Source of the DNA: Streptomyces seoulensis
GTDB lineage: Bacteria; Actinomycetota; Actinomycetes; Streptomycetales; Streptomycetaceae
Assembly: GCA_013364255.1 (NCBI GenBank)
Contig: CP054936.1
Location: forward strand, 2,510,853-2,574,852
Reading direction: 5' to 3'
Length of the DNA: 64,000 bases
Of this stretch, positions 50,645 to 58,871 are shown in pieces. How positions within the stretch are numbered: position 1 is the first letter of the stretch; each line of letters starts with the position of its first letter. The position numbers and the translations under genes were made by a program. Under the pieces are notes generated by a model, which had not been told where the DNA came from, ran no database searches, and saw only the letters and a program-made list of their open reading frames with translations.

Positions 50645-51157
50645 ATGACGACCGAGCGCAGTGAGCCCGCCCAGAACGCCGACGAACGCACCATGCTGGA
50701 AGGCTGGCTCGACTACCACCGGCAGACCCTGGCCTGGAAGTGCGAGGGGCTGACCGACGAGCAGTTGCGCACGGCGCCCCTCCCGCCGTCCGAGCTTTCC
50801 CTGCTGGGCCTGGTGCGGCACATGGCGGAGGTGGAGCGCGGCTGGTTCCGCGCCGTGCTCACCGGCGAGGACGCCGCACCGATCTACTTCTCCGACGAGG
50901 ACCCCGACGGCGAGTTCCACCTCACCGAGGCGGACACCTGGGCCGAGGCGTACGCCGCCTGGCAGGGCGAGATCGAGGCCGCCCGCCGCAACGCCGCGGG
51001 ACTCGGTCTGGACGACCTGTCCAAGGGCCTGGGCAGGCACAGCGGCGAGCCGTTCAACCTGCGCTGGATCTACACCCACATGATCGAGGAGTACGCCCGC
51101 CACAACGGCCACGCGGACCTCGTCCGCGAGCAGATCGACGGGGCGACCGGGGACTGA
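50645..51157 (+). CDS. DinB/DUF664 family protein
   Basis: A 170-residue four-helix bundle of the DinB superfamily. The metal histidines are in LSLLGLVRHMAEVERGWF and LRWIYTHMIEEYARHNGHADLVRE. The DUF664/MDMPI-like branch in actinomycetes is associated with mycothiol-dependent chemistry, but no activity is known for this one. It is divergent from the Gfo/Idh/MocA gene, with a 141-nt gap. Confidence 0.85.
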   Translation: MTTERSEPAQNADERTMLEGWLDYHRQTLAWKCEGLTDEQLRTAPLPPSELSLLGLVRHMAEVERGWFRAVLTGEDAAPIYFSDEDPDGEFHLTEADTWAEAYAAWQGEIEAARRNAAGLGLDDLSKGLGRHSGEPFNLRWIYTHMIEEYARHNGHADLVREQIDGATGD

Positions 51158-51335
51158 CGGCCCTGGCGACTCCGGCGGCCCCGGCGGCCGTCCCGCGGCG
51201 GGCGGAGAACGACGGTCCTATGAGGTGTACGGCGTCACCTCGGCGCCTCGCGCGCACTCGGTACGGTGCGAGAGGTCACCCGTGCGGGGCATCATCCGCC
51301 CGTCGGGCGCCCGCGGGCGGCGCGGACCGAGCAGA

Positions 51336-51818
51336 GTGGCGCGGGTGCATCGAACGACCACCGCAACGCTTCTGGTGACCGTGGCGGTCTCGGCCCTCAC
51401 CGGCTGCGTCACGGTCCATCGAACCCCCACGTCCGGTCCGGGCGCGGCCCCCGCCGGGCAGCCGGCCCCGCGACCGGAGGGCGTCACCGGGCGAGGAGCC
51501 GTACAGGCCCCCGCCCGTGAGGCGCTGGGCCGCGTCGGACCGTCCCCGGACCGGGGCCCGGCTCCGACCAGGGGCACGACGGACTCGTCCGCGGAGCCGC
51601 GCCGCCCCGCGGCGCCGGCCGCGCCGAGCCGCCACCCGCGCCTGCCGCTGCCCCGGCACGACTACACCCCGTACGTCCCGCGCGTGCCGCACGCCGACAT
51701 CCCCGACGTCGGCCACGCGGTGCCGGGCAACGCCGACGTCTGCGACCTCGGCAGGGAGTACGGCCACTGGTCGGCGGACAGCCCCCAGTCGAGGATCTGC
51801 GGGCAGGCGTACCGCTGA
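51336..51818 (+). CDS. Putative lipoprotein, Pro/Arg-rich
   Basis: A 160-residue exported protein. VARVHRTTTATLLVTVAVSALTGC gives a positively charged start, a hydrophobic core and a lipobox LTGC at residues 21-24. The rest is a disordered Pro/Arg/Ala-rich region and a C-terminal stretch with PHADIPDVGHAVPGNADVCDLGREYGHW and two cysteines (CDLG, ICGQAYR). No known domain is seen. GTG 51336 is chosen; GTG 51345 is almost equivalent. The gene is in a unit of its own. Confidence 0.65.
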   Translation: MARVHRTTTATLLVTVAVSALTGCVTVHRTPTSGPGAAPAGQPAPRPEGVTGRGAVQAPAREALGRVGPSPDRGPAPTRGTTDSSAEPRRPAAPAAPSRHPRLPLPRHDYTPYVPRVPHADIPDVGHAVPGNADVCDLGREYGHWSADSPQSRICGQAYR

Positions 51819-51869
51819 GCCGTCGGCGGACCCGGCGCACGGAGCAGCACGGTGAGGCCGCCGGAGGCG

Positions 51870-52391
51870 CTACACCGGCCGGCGGGGCGGTCCCGGTTCG
51901 CCCGTGGCGCCGGGACCGGGCTCGCCCAGCCGCAGGGCCAGCCGGTGGATCGCCGCGCGGACACCGTCGCCGTAGCTGTCGTCGGCCAGCGCGCCGGCCG
52001 CGCCGCGCGCCTGGTGGAGATGGGTGCGGGCGGCCTCCGCGCGGCCGAGCTTGGCGTAGTCGGCGGCCAGGTTCAGCTGGAGGGACGGGTACAGGGCGCG
52101 GGCCGCCGCCGTGTCCTCGGGCCCGGCCGGCCGGCCGTCCGTGAGTTCCCGGGCAGCCGACAGCGCCCGCAGGTCCCAGGCCAGTTCGTCCACCGGGTCG
52201 TCCTGGGTGTCGGCCATGTAGTGGGCCAGCGTGCAACGGGTCAGCGGATCGCCGTCCTCGCCGATCTCCCGCCACAGGTCGAGGAACCGCGTCCGGGCCT
52301 CCTCCCGGTCCCCCGCGTGATGCAGCATCACGCCCTGCCCGATCCGTGTCCTCACGACGTCCGACGCCGTCCGCTCCTGCCGTTCGGCCAC
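51870..52391 (-). CDS. Helical repeat protein of TPR-like character
   Basis: A 173-residue all-helical protein. Segments such as VRTRIGQGVMLHHAGDREEARTRFLDLWREIGEDGDPLTRCTLAHYMADT and LYPSLQLNLAADYAKLGRAEAARTHLHQARGAAGALADDSYGDG have the spacing of tetratricopeptide-like helix pairs. GTG 52391 is chosen with GGAGG 5 nt upstream. The C-terminal 15 residues are Pro/Gly. Function unknown; a protein-binding role is inference. Confidence 0.68.
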   Translation of the reverse strand: MAERQERTASDVVRTRIGQGVMLHHAGDREEARTRFLDLWREIGEDGDPLTRCTLAHYMADTQDDPVDELAWDLRALSAARELTDGRPAGPEDTAAARALYPSLQLNLAADYAKLGRAEAARTHLHQARGAAGALADDSYGDGVRAAIHRLALRLGEPGPGATGEPGPPRRPV

Positions 52392-52588
52392 CGTGCCCTC
52401 CAGCCCTGTCCCCGACCCGACCCGACCCTCCGACGCTAGGGCCTGACCGGCGCAACCCGGCGCAGACGCGTGCGAAGAACACTCCGCCGCCCGCCCCGGG
52501 TCCGGCGGCCGGGACCGGACCGCGTACCCGGCCGGTTCCCGGGACCGGTCCCGCGCCCCCGTCGCGAAGCCGTACGCGGTGCGCCGCC

Positions 52589-53272
52589 TCAGCCCAGGTT
52601 CGGGATCCGCCAGTCGATCGGCTCGTGGCCCTGCGCGGCCACCGCCTCGTCGATCTGCGTGAACGGGCGCGAGCCGAAGAACTTCTTCGCCGACAGCGGC
52701 GAGGGGTGCGCCCCCTTCACCACCACGTGCCGGCTCTCGTCGATCAGCGGCAGCTTCTTCTGCGCGTAGTTGCCCCACAGCACGAAGACCGCCGGGTCAG
52801 GCCGCTCGGCCACCGCGCGGATCACCGCGTCGGTGAACTTCTCCCAGCCGCGCCCCTTGTGGGAGTTGGCCTCACCGGAGCGGACCGTCAGCACCGCGTT
52901 GAGCAGCAGCACGCCCTGCTCGGCCCACGGCATCAGGTAGCCGTTGTCCGGAACGGGCGTGCCCAGCTCCTCGTGCATCTCCTTGTAGATGTTGCGCAGC
53001 GACGGCGGGACCCGCACACCCGGCCGCACCGAGAAGCACAGCCCGTGCCCCTGACCCTCGCCGTGGTACGGGTCCTGCCCGAGGACGAGCACCTTCACCT
53101 TGTCGTACGGCGTGGCGTCCAGCGCGGCGAAGACCTCCTCGCGCGGCGGGTACACCGGTCCCTTCGCCCGCTCCTCCTCGACGAACTCGGTCAGCTCCTT
53201 GAAGTAGGGCTGCTGCAGTTCGTCGCCCAGAACCCCGCGCCAGGACTCGGGCAGCATGGCGATGTCGGTCAC
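52589..53272 (-). CDS. ung: Uracil-DNA glycosylase, family 1
   Basis: Removes uracil from DNA. The 227-residue protein has the catalytic water-activating motif GQDPYHG (Asp67) and the second motif HPSPLS with His189. PSLRNIYKEM and GVLLLNAVLTVR supply the remaining active-site loops. GTG 53272 is chosen because GAGGA lies 7 nt upstream and the sequence VTDIAMLPESW is typical. mug, a mismatch glycosylase, is encoded 40 kb upstream in this window, so two uracil-repair activities are present. Confidence 0.95.
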   Translation of the reverse strand: MTDIAMLPESWRGVLGDELQQPYFKELTEFVEEERAKGPVYPPREEVFAALDATPYDKVKVLVLGQDPYHGEGQGHGLCFSVRPGVRVPPSLRNIYKEMHEELGTPVPDNGYLMPWAEQGVLLLNAVLTVRSGEANSHKGRGWEKFTDAVIRAVAERPDPAVFVLWGNYAQKKLPLIDESRHVVVKGAHPSPLSAKKFFGSRPFTQIDEAVAAQGHEPIDWRIPNLG

Positions 53273-53363
53273 GTCAACGTCCTCACGATGTGCGGTCACT
53301 TCCAGGTTCTTGAACCTACAGGCGACCACTGACAACGCCGCCGCGCCCCCGGGAACCGGCCGC

Positions 53364-54941
53364 CTACCAGCTGGTCTTGCGGTACAGCTCCCACATGGTC
53401 ATGATCGAGGAGGGGTCGAGCGCGCGCTCGCCGCCGGAGATGTCGTCGGTGGCGGCCACGTACTGTCTGCCCTGCCACAGCGGCAGCAGCCGCGCGTCGT
53501 CCACGAGGACCTGCTGGGCCTGCTCGAACTCCTTCACCACGGCCGCGCGGTCGCTCTCGCGGCGCGACTCGGGCAGCAGCACCTTGGTGATCTCGGGCGC
53601 CGTGTACGGCGTGCCGAGCGCGTTCTGCCGGCCCACGAACGGGGCGATGAAGTTGTCCGGGTCGGGGAAGTCCGGGGACCAGCCGCGTCCGAACACCGGG
53701 TACTCCCCCTTCTGGTAGCCCACGACGTAGGTCTTCCAGGGCCGGCCGCGCAGGGTGATCGTGAACAGGCCGGATGCCTCCAGCTGCCGCTTGAGCTCCT
53801 GGAACTCCTCGGCGGTCTCGGAGCCGTAGCGGTCGGTGGTGTACCAGAGGGTGAGCGGCACCTTCTGGTCGATGCCCGCGGCGGAGAGGATGCGGCGGGC
53901 CTTGTCGGCGCTGGGGTCGCCGAAGTCGTCGAAGAAGCCGGTGGTGTGGCCGGTCAGCCCCTTGGGGACCATGGAGTACAGCGGGTCGACGGTGTCCTTG
54001 TAGACGTTGTGCGCGATGGCCGCCCGGTCGACGATCTGGGCGACGGCCCTGCGCACGGCCGGCTTGGCGGCCCACGGGTCCTTCGGGTTGAACACCAGGT
54101 AGCTGATGTCGGCGCTGGAGCCCTCGACGAGCTGGAGGTTCTCCGCGCCGTTGCGCTGGAGGGTGACGACGTCGTCGGCGGCCAGGCCGCGGTAGGTCAC
54201 GTCGATCCCGCCGTCCCGCAGCGCCTTGACCATCGTCGCCGAGTCCTGGAAGTAACGGATCGTGACAGCATCGTTTCTGCGCTGGGCGTATCCCTTGTAG
54301 TGGCCGTTCTTGACCAGCTCGGCCCGCTTGCCCTCCTCGTAGGACTTCAGGGTGTACGGGCCGGAGCCGAAGACCTGGCTGTCCTTGCGCAGGGAGTGGG
54401 CGGAGTAGTCGTCGGGGTCGACGATGGACATGGCCGGGGCGGCCAGCACGAACGGGAAGGTGGCGTCCGGCTTGTTGAGCCGGAAGACGATGTCCCGGCC
54501 GTCGACCGCCTGCACCTGGTCCAGGCTCCCGAGCAGGCCGGCCGGGCCGCCGGCGACGTTGATGCTCCTGATGCGGTCGATGGAGTACTTCACGGCCTGC
54601 GCGTCCAGCGTGTCGCCGTCGGCGAACTTCATGCCCGCGCGCAGCCGGCAGCGGTAGACGCGGTTGCCCGTGTCGGTGAAACGGCAGCTCTCCGCGGCGT
54701 CGGGCTGGGGCGTCGTGGCGCCGTTCGGGTAGGCCAGCAGGGTCTGGTAGACGTTGCGGAACAGCTCCCAGGAGCCGTCCCAGGAAGCCGCCGGGTCCAG
54801 CGTGGTGGGGGCGCTGGTGGTGCCCACCACGATCGGCTTGCTGGTGTCCGGGCCGCTGTCGGAAAGGACGCCGCACCCGGCCACCAGGCTTATGGACGCG
54901 ATCGCCGCCGCCGGTTGCAGGCATCGGTTCCGGTTGAACAC
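53364..54941 (-). CDS. ABC-type peptide/solute-binding lipoprotein
   Basis: A 525-residue SBP_bac_5 family binding protein. The N-terminus (VFNRNRCLQPAAAIASISLVAGC) gives a signal with lipobox LVAGC. The fold begins PIVVGTTSAPTTLDPAASWDGSWELFRNVYQTLL and has the family motif ALRDGGIDVTYRG. Such proteins bind oligopeptides, nickel or other solutes for DppABCD/OppABCDF importers. No permease or ATPase genes are adjacent, so it is orphan here. GTG 54941 is chosen with GAGGAG 8 nt upstream. Confidence 0.87.
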   Translation of the reverse strand: MFNRNRCLQPAAAIASISLVAGCGVLSDSGPDTSKPIVVGTTSAPTTLDPAASWDGSWELFRNVYQTLLAYPNGATTPQPDAAESCRFTDTGNRVYRCRLRAGMKFADGDTLDAQAVKYSIDRIRSINVAGGPAGLLGSLDQVQAVDGRDIVFRLNKPDATFPFVLAAPAMSIVDPDDYSAHSLRKDSQVFGSGPYTLKSYEEGKRAELVKNGHYKGYAQRRNDAVTIRYFQDSATMVKALRDGGIDVTYRGLAADDVVTLQRNGAENLQLVEGSSADISYLVFNPKDPWAAKPAVRRAVAQIVDRAAIAHNVYKDTVDPLYSMVPKGLTGHTTGFFDDFGDPSADKARRILSAAGIDQKVPLTLWYTTDRYGSETAEEFQELKRQLEASGLFTITLRGRPWKTYVVGYQKGEYPVFGRGWSPDFPDPDNFIAPFVGRQNALGTPYTAPEITKVLLPESRRESDRAAVVKEFEQAQQVLVDDARLLPLWQGRQYVAATDDISGGERALDPSSIMTMWELYRKTSW

Positions 54942-55106
54942 GCGCACGCTCCTCGATCCGCCGTACCACAAGGGTCGGCAGACCATACCGCGCGTCGTCG
55001 CCCGGTGAACCCGCCTTGCGCACGGTCTTGATCAGCGTGTGACTGACTACGTTGTCACCCTCCGTCCGGGCTCCGTCCGAACTCCGTCCGGGCTCCCGTA
55101 CGACGA

Positions 55107-55169
55107 CGTCGGGGCCGTTTCCGTCAAGGGCGGCGGGGAAATCCTCACCGAACGGAAACGGCCCCGACG
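55107..55169. terminator. Long perfect inverted repeat after the SDR operon
   Basis: CGTCGGGGCCGTTTCCGT at 55107-55124 is perfectly complementary over 18 bp to ACGGAAACGGCCCCGACG at 55152-55169, with a 27-nt loop. It lies 6 nt beyond the stop codon of the downstream gene of the minus-strand SDR pair (stop 55175) and would terminate it. Confidence 0.85.
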
Positions 55170-55174
55170 GCCGG

Positions 55175-55933
55175 TCAGCCCACTCCGGCGTTGAGGAAGA
55201 TGCCGCCGTCGACGACCAGCGTCTGACCGGTGACCCAGTCGGACTGCTCGGAGGTGAGGAAGGCCGCCGCGCCGCCGATGTCGGACGGGACGCCGAGCCG
55301 GCCGAGCGGGTAGGACGCCGCCGCCTCCGCCTCCCGGCCCTCGTAGAGCGCCTGCGCGAACTTGGTCTTCACCACGGCCGGGGCGATCGCGTTGACCCGC
55401 ACCCGGGGCGCGAACTCGTGCGCGAGCTGCTGGGTGAGGTTGATCATCGCGGCCTTGCTGACGCCGTAGGCGCCGATGAACGGCGAGGGGGCGAGGCCCG
55501 CGACCGAGGCGATGTTGACGATCGCGCCGCCGTTCTCCTTCTGCCAGGCGTGCCAGGTGCGCTGGGCGAAGCCGAGCGCGGAGAGCACGTTGGTGTCGAA
55601 GACCTTGCGCGCCACGTTCAGGTCGAGGTCGGCGATCGGGCCGAACACGGGGTTGGTGCCCGCGTTGTTGACCAGGTAGTCGACGCGGCCGAACGCCGCC
55701 ATGACGCGCTCGACGGCCTCGGCCTGGTGCGTCTCGTCGTGCGCCTTGCCGGCGATGCCGATCACCCGGTCGGCGCCGAGCCGGTCGACGGCCTCCTTGA
55801 GGGCGTCCTCGTTGCGGCCGGTGATGCACACCCGGTCGCCGCGGGCGACCAGGGCCTCGGCGACGCCGTAGCCGATGCCGCGGCTGGCGCCGGTGACGAG
55901 GGCGACCTTGCCGGAGAGTTCCACGGAAGTCAT
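55175..55933 (-). CDS. SDR family oxidoreductase, FabG-like
   Basis: A 252-residue classical SDR. TGASRGIG (residues 14-21), VNNAGTNPVFGP, NIASVAGLAPSPFIGAYGVSKAAM (Ser-Tyr-x3-Lys) and RVNAIAPAVVKTKF define the family. It is the second gene of an operon with the FabG-like gene 12 nt upstream, sharing the promoter at 56779-56807. It ends right before a long hairpin. Both enzymes probably act on beta-oxoacyl or related carbonyl substrates; the pair and the promoter palindrome fit a fatty-acid-degradation-type control. Confidence 0.85.
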   Translation of the reverse strand: MTSVELSGKVALVTGASRGIGYGVAEALVARGDRVCITGRNEDALKEAVDRLGADRVIGIAGKAHDETHQAEAVERVMAAFGRVDYLVNNAGTNPVFGPIADLDLNVARKVFDTNVLSALGFAQRTWHAWQKENGGAIVNIASVAGLAPSPFIGAYGVSKAAMINLTQQLAHEFAPRVRVNAIAPAVVKTKFAQALYEGREAEAAASYPLGRLGVPSDIGGAAAFLTSEQSDWVTGQTLVVDGGIFLNAGVG

Positions 55934-55945
55934 GTGACCGATCCC

Positions 55946-56707
55946 CTAGTCGAGCGGGCCGCCGGCCACATACAGCACCTGGCCGGAGACGAAACCGGCC
56001 GCGTCGCCGGTGAAGAAGGCGATGGCGTTGGCGATGTCCTCGGGCTCGCCCACGCGCTGCACCGGGATCTGGGTGGCGGCGGCGGCCTTGAAGTCCTCGA
56101 AGCCCATGCCGACGCGCTCGGCGGTGGTCTTGGTCATCTCGGTGGCGATGAAGCCGGGGGCGACGGAGTTGGCGGTGATGCCGAACTTGCCCAGTTCCTT
56201 GGCGAGGGTCTTGGTGAAGCCCTGGAGACCGGCCTTGGCGGCGGAGTAGTTGACCTGGCCGCGGTTGCCGAGCGCGGAGGACGAGGAGAGGTTGACGACC
56301 CGGCCGAAGCCCGCGTCCACCATGTGCTTCTGGACGGCCTTGGTCATCAGGAACGAGCCGCGCAGGTGCACGTTCATGACGGTGTCCCAGTCGGAGACGC
56401 TCATCTTGAACAGCAGGTTGTCGCGGAGCACGCCCGCGTTGTTGACGAGGATGGTCGGCGCGCCCAGCTCCTCGGCGATGCGCGCGACCGCCGCCTCCAC
56501 CTGCGCCTCGTCGGACACGTCGGCGCCGACCGCGATGGCCCGGCCGCCGGCCGCGGTGATCTTCTCCACGGTGTCCTTGCAGGCGGCCTCGTCGAGGTCG
56601 ATCACGGCGACGGCACGGCCCTCCGCGGCCAGTCGTACGGCGGTGGCGGCGCCGATGCCGCGCGCGGCGCCGGTGACGACGGCGACCCGCTGGTCAGTGG
56701 TGGACAT
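55946..56707 (-). CDS. fabG: 3-oxoacyl-ACP reductase-like SDR
   Basis: A 253-residue FabG-type reductase. The NADP loop TGAARGIG, LVNNAGVLRDNLLFKMSVSDWDTVMNVHLRGSF, the NLSSSSALGNRGQVNYSAAKAGL active site and GFIATEMTKTTAERVG are the standard FabG pattern. ATG 56707 has GAGGAG upstream. It heads a two-gene unit and is likely not the housekeeping fabG, because no acyl-carrier or other fab genes adjoin it. The symbol marks the family. Its promoter has consensus -35/-10 elements. Confidence 0.82.
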   Translation of the reverse strand: MSTTDQRVAVVTGAARGIGAATAVRLAAEGRAVAVIDLDEAACKDTVEKITAAGGRAIAVGADVSDEAQVEAAVARIAEELGAPTILVNNAGVLRDNLLFKMSVSDWDTVMNVHLRGSFLMTKAVQKHMVDAGFGRVVNLSSSSALGNRGQVNYSAAKAGLQGFTKTLAKELGKFGITANSVAPGFIATEMTKTTAERVGMGFEDFKAAAATQIPVQRVGEPEDIANAIAFFTGDAAGFVSGQVLYVAGGPLD

Positions 56708-56748
56708 TTCTGCTTCTCCTCGCCCTTGAGAGAACCCGGTCTGCGGTG

Positions 56749-56807
56749 AGCGACCGCTTAGTACCTTCGGTAGACGTGACGCTAGAAGCCTTGGCACCCG
56801 GTGTCAA
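56749..56807 (-). promoter_or_regulatory. Consensus promoter with palindrome, fabG/SDR operon
   Basis: On the minus strand TTGACA (56802-56807) and TAGCGT (56779-56784) are separated by 17 nt. Downstream of the expected start lies AGCG-AC-CGCT (56749-56758), flanked by T and A at symmetric positions. A palindrome in the early transcribed region is the usual place for a TetR-type repressor site. Confidence 0.65.
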
Positions 56808-56832
56808 CGGGACACCGGGGCGGTGTGATCCA

Positions 56833-57282
56833 TTACCTCACCAGGAGGTCCAGCAATCGTTCCGCCTCGGCGGCCGGGTCGGTGGTGAGACCGGTGTGCA
56901 CCGGGCCGGGCTGGACGATCGTGGAGCGGGGCGCGACCAGCCAGCGGAACCGCCGGCCGGCGTCGTCGCCCGCGGCCTGCCCGGCGGCGGGCCCGCCGGC
57001 GCACACGTGCTCGACGGCCTCCAGCGCCGCGCGCACCCCGGGCAGGTCGACGGCCGGGTCGAGGGCGAGCAGCCGGGGCGCGTCGAGGTGGGTGCGGGCG
57101 CCGACGTAGCCCTGGGCGCGGCAGTAGACGAGCACGCCGGCGTTGACGCACTCGCCGCGCTCGACGCGCGGGACGACGCGCAGCAGCGCGTACTCGAACA
57201 CGTCGCGGCCGCCGCCCTGGCCGGCCCGGATGATGTGCCGCTCGCCCGCCTGGCGGCCGCCGAGGATGTGGTGGTCGCTCAC
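56833..57282 (-). CDS. DUF3037 family protein
   Basis: A 149-residue protein of DUF3037: FEYALLRVVPRVERGECVNAGVLVYCRAQGYVGARTHLDAPRLLALDPAVDLPGVRAALEAVEHVC and GRRFRWLVAPRSTIVQPGPVHTGLTTDP. It follows the HipA-like kinase gene in a 4-nt start/stop overlap. This pairing recurs in unrelated bacteria, suggesting the two products work together; the DUF3037 protein could be the partner or target of the kinase. Function unknown. Confidence 0.82.
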   Translation of the reverse strand: MSDHHILGGRQAGERHIIRAGQGGGRDVFEYALLRVVPRVERGECVNAGVLVYCRAQGYVGARTHLDAPRLLALDPAVDLPGVRAALEAVEHVCAGGPAAGQAAGDDAGRRFRWLVAPRSTIVQPGPVHTGLTTDPAAEAERLLDLLVR

Positions 57283-58043
57283 TTCGCCCCCTCAAGGCCG
57301 CTGACGCGTTCGTGGATGACGGCGGCGCGGGCCAGCAGCGGCCGCGCGTAGGCCCGTCGCAGGTCGTCGGGTGTGTCGAAGCCGGGTTCGCCGTCCAGCC
57401 AGACGTCCGGGACCTCGGCGGTCACCTCGGCGAGCAGGTCCTCGGTGACCAGCGGCGCCAGCTCGGCCGCCGCGGCCGCGACCTCGGGCCCGAAGCGGGC
57501 GAGGGCGTGGTCGGCGGCGTCGTAGGGGCGGGCGGCGGAGGCTTCGGCGCCGGGCCAGTTGTGGTGCCAGATCATGGTGGCGCCGTGGTCGATGAGCCAC
57601 AGCTCGCCGCGCCACCTCAGCAGGTTGGGGTTGCGCCAGGACCGGTCCACGTTGTTCACCAGCGCGTCGAACCAGACGATCCGCCCGGCCTCCCGCGCGT
57701 CCACCGGGAAGGCGAGCGGATCGAAGCCGAGCGCGCCGGAGAGGAAGTCCATGCCGAGGTTGGCGCCGCCGCTGGAGCGCAGCAGTTCCTGCACCTGCTC
57801 CTCGGGTTCGCCGAGCCCGAGCACCGGGTCGAGACCGATGGTCACCAGCCGGGGCACCCGCAGGCCCAGCCGGCGGGCGAGTTCGCCGCAGACCACCTCG
57901 GCGACGAGCGTCTTGCGGCCCTGTCCGGCGCCCGCGAACTTCAGGACGTACGTCCCGAAGTCGTCCGCCTCGACCAGCCCCGGCAGCGAGCCGCCCTCGC
58001 GCAACGGCGTGATGAAGCGGGTCGCGTCGACTTCCTTCAGCAT
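57279..58043 (-). CDS. HipA-like kinase domain protein (short type)
   Basis: A 254-residue protein of the shortened HipA-like family. TYVLKF (Lys35) fits the ATP-lysine. DALVNNVDRSWRNPNLL (126-142) is the catalytic loop, with the DR and Asn in the positions of the HipA NxDxHxxN pattern but Arg-Ser-Trp in place of His. IDHGATMIW (151-159) is the metal-binding DFG equivalent. No HipB-type antitoxin precedes it; the downstream gene is DUF3037. It may phosphorylate a protein partner or a small molecule. Identification of fold is good, activity unknown. Confidence 0.8.
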   Translation of the reverse strand: MLKEVDATRFITPLREGGSLPGLVEADDFGTYVLKFAGAGQGRKTLVAEVVCGELARRLGLRVPRLVTIGLDPVLGLGEPEEQVQELLRSSGGANLGMDFLSGALGFDPLAFPVDAREAGRIVWFDALVNNVDRSWRNPNLLRWRGELWLIDHGATMIWHHNWPGAEASAARPYDAADHALARFGPEVAAAAAELAPLVTEDLLAEVTAEVPDVWLDGEPGFDTPDDLRRAYARPLLARAAVIHERVSGLEGAK

Positions 58044-58217
58044 CGCCCCAGGTTACTCGGGGGTCGTTCGCCGGCCGCCACGCCGTCTGAACGTCCGGCG
58101 CCCGCGAGCCGTACCTCTGTGCGGGTCACGGGGTCGGGGCGCGCGCGAGGTGTGAGCGCGCGGGTCCGGGCACGGGATTCGAGACCGGTTCACGAAGTCC
58201 GCGAAGGGAACGTCGGC

Positions 58218-58742
58218 ATGACCAGCGAATCGCTTCACTCCCAGGGGGCACCGGCCCGCCGCACGGTCGTGGCGGCGGTGGGCGGTGCGGGCCTCGCCCT
58301 CGGGCTCGGCGCGTGCGGGTCGGGTGGCCCGGACGGGGCGGGCGGGGCCGGTGGGTCGGACGGGGCCGGTGGATCGGACGGGGCCGGCGGATCGGGCGGG
58401 GCCGGCGGGTCGGGCGGCGGGCCGTCGTCCGGCGCGGGCGCGGCCGGTTCCGACGGCGGTGTCCTCGCGCGGACCACCGACATCCCCGAGGGCGGCGGCA
58501 AGGTGTTCGCCGCGCAGGGCGTGGTGGTCACCCAGCCGGTGAAGGGCCGGTTCGAGGCGTTCTCGTCGGCGTGCACCCATCAGGGCTGCGCGGTGAACCG
58601 GGTGGCGGACGGCGTGATCAGCTGCCCCTGCCACCGCAGCGAGTTCTCGGCCGCGGACGGCGGCGTCAGGAAGGGACCCGCGACCCGGCCGCTGCCCGCC
58701 AAGGGCATCTCCGTCACCGGGTCGGAGATCAGGCTGACGTGA
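58218..58742 (+). CDS. Rieske [2Fe-2S] domain lipoprotein, Tat-type
   Basis: A 174-residue exported protein. The N-terminus has ARRTVVAAVGGAGLALGLGACG, a twin-arginine followed by a hydrophobic core and lipobox LGAC (Cys33). Residues 35-80 are a low-complexity Gly/Ser/Asp linker encoded by four 18-bp tandem repeats. The Rieske domain has CTHQGC (119-124) and CPCH (136-139), giving two Cys and two His cluster ligands, with SEF after it. It may transfer electrons at the outer face of the membrane; no partner oxidoreductase adjoins it. The linker length probably varies between strains. Confidence 0.88.
   Translation: MTSESLHSQGAPARRTVVAAVGGAGLALGLGACGSGGPDGAGGAGGSDGAGGSDGAGGSGGAGGSGGGPSSGAGAAGSDGGVLARTTDIPEGGGKVFAAQGVVVTQPVKGRFEAFSSACTHQGCAVNRVADGVISCPCHRSEFSAADGGVRKGPATRPLPAKGISVTGSEIRLT
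58344..58415 (+). repeat. Four 18-bp tandem units in the Rieske lipoprotein gene
   Basis: Units at 58344-58361, 58362-58379, 58380-58397 and 58398-58415 share the pattern ggggccggyggrtcggrc and encode G-A-G-G-S-D/G hexapeptides between lipobox and Rieske domain. Confidence 0.8.
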
Positions 58743-58871
58743 CGAACCGTCCGGCCGCCGTTGCGTGAGCGGGCGGGGGGCCTCATCCTCGGGAGGACGT
58801 CTCCCGCCGGCGAGGACCGGCCCCGGCACGCCGCCGGGGACGAGGGAGACGACAGGACACGAGGGGGTCGG

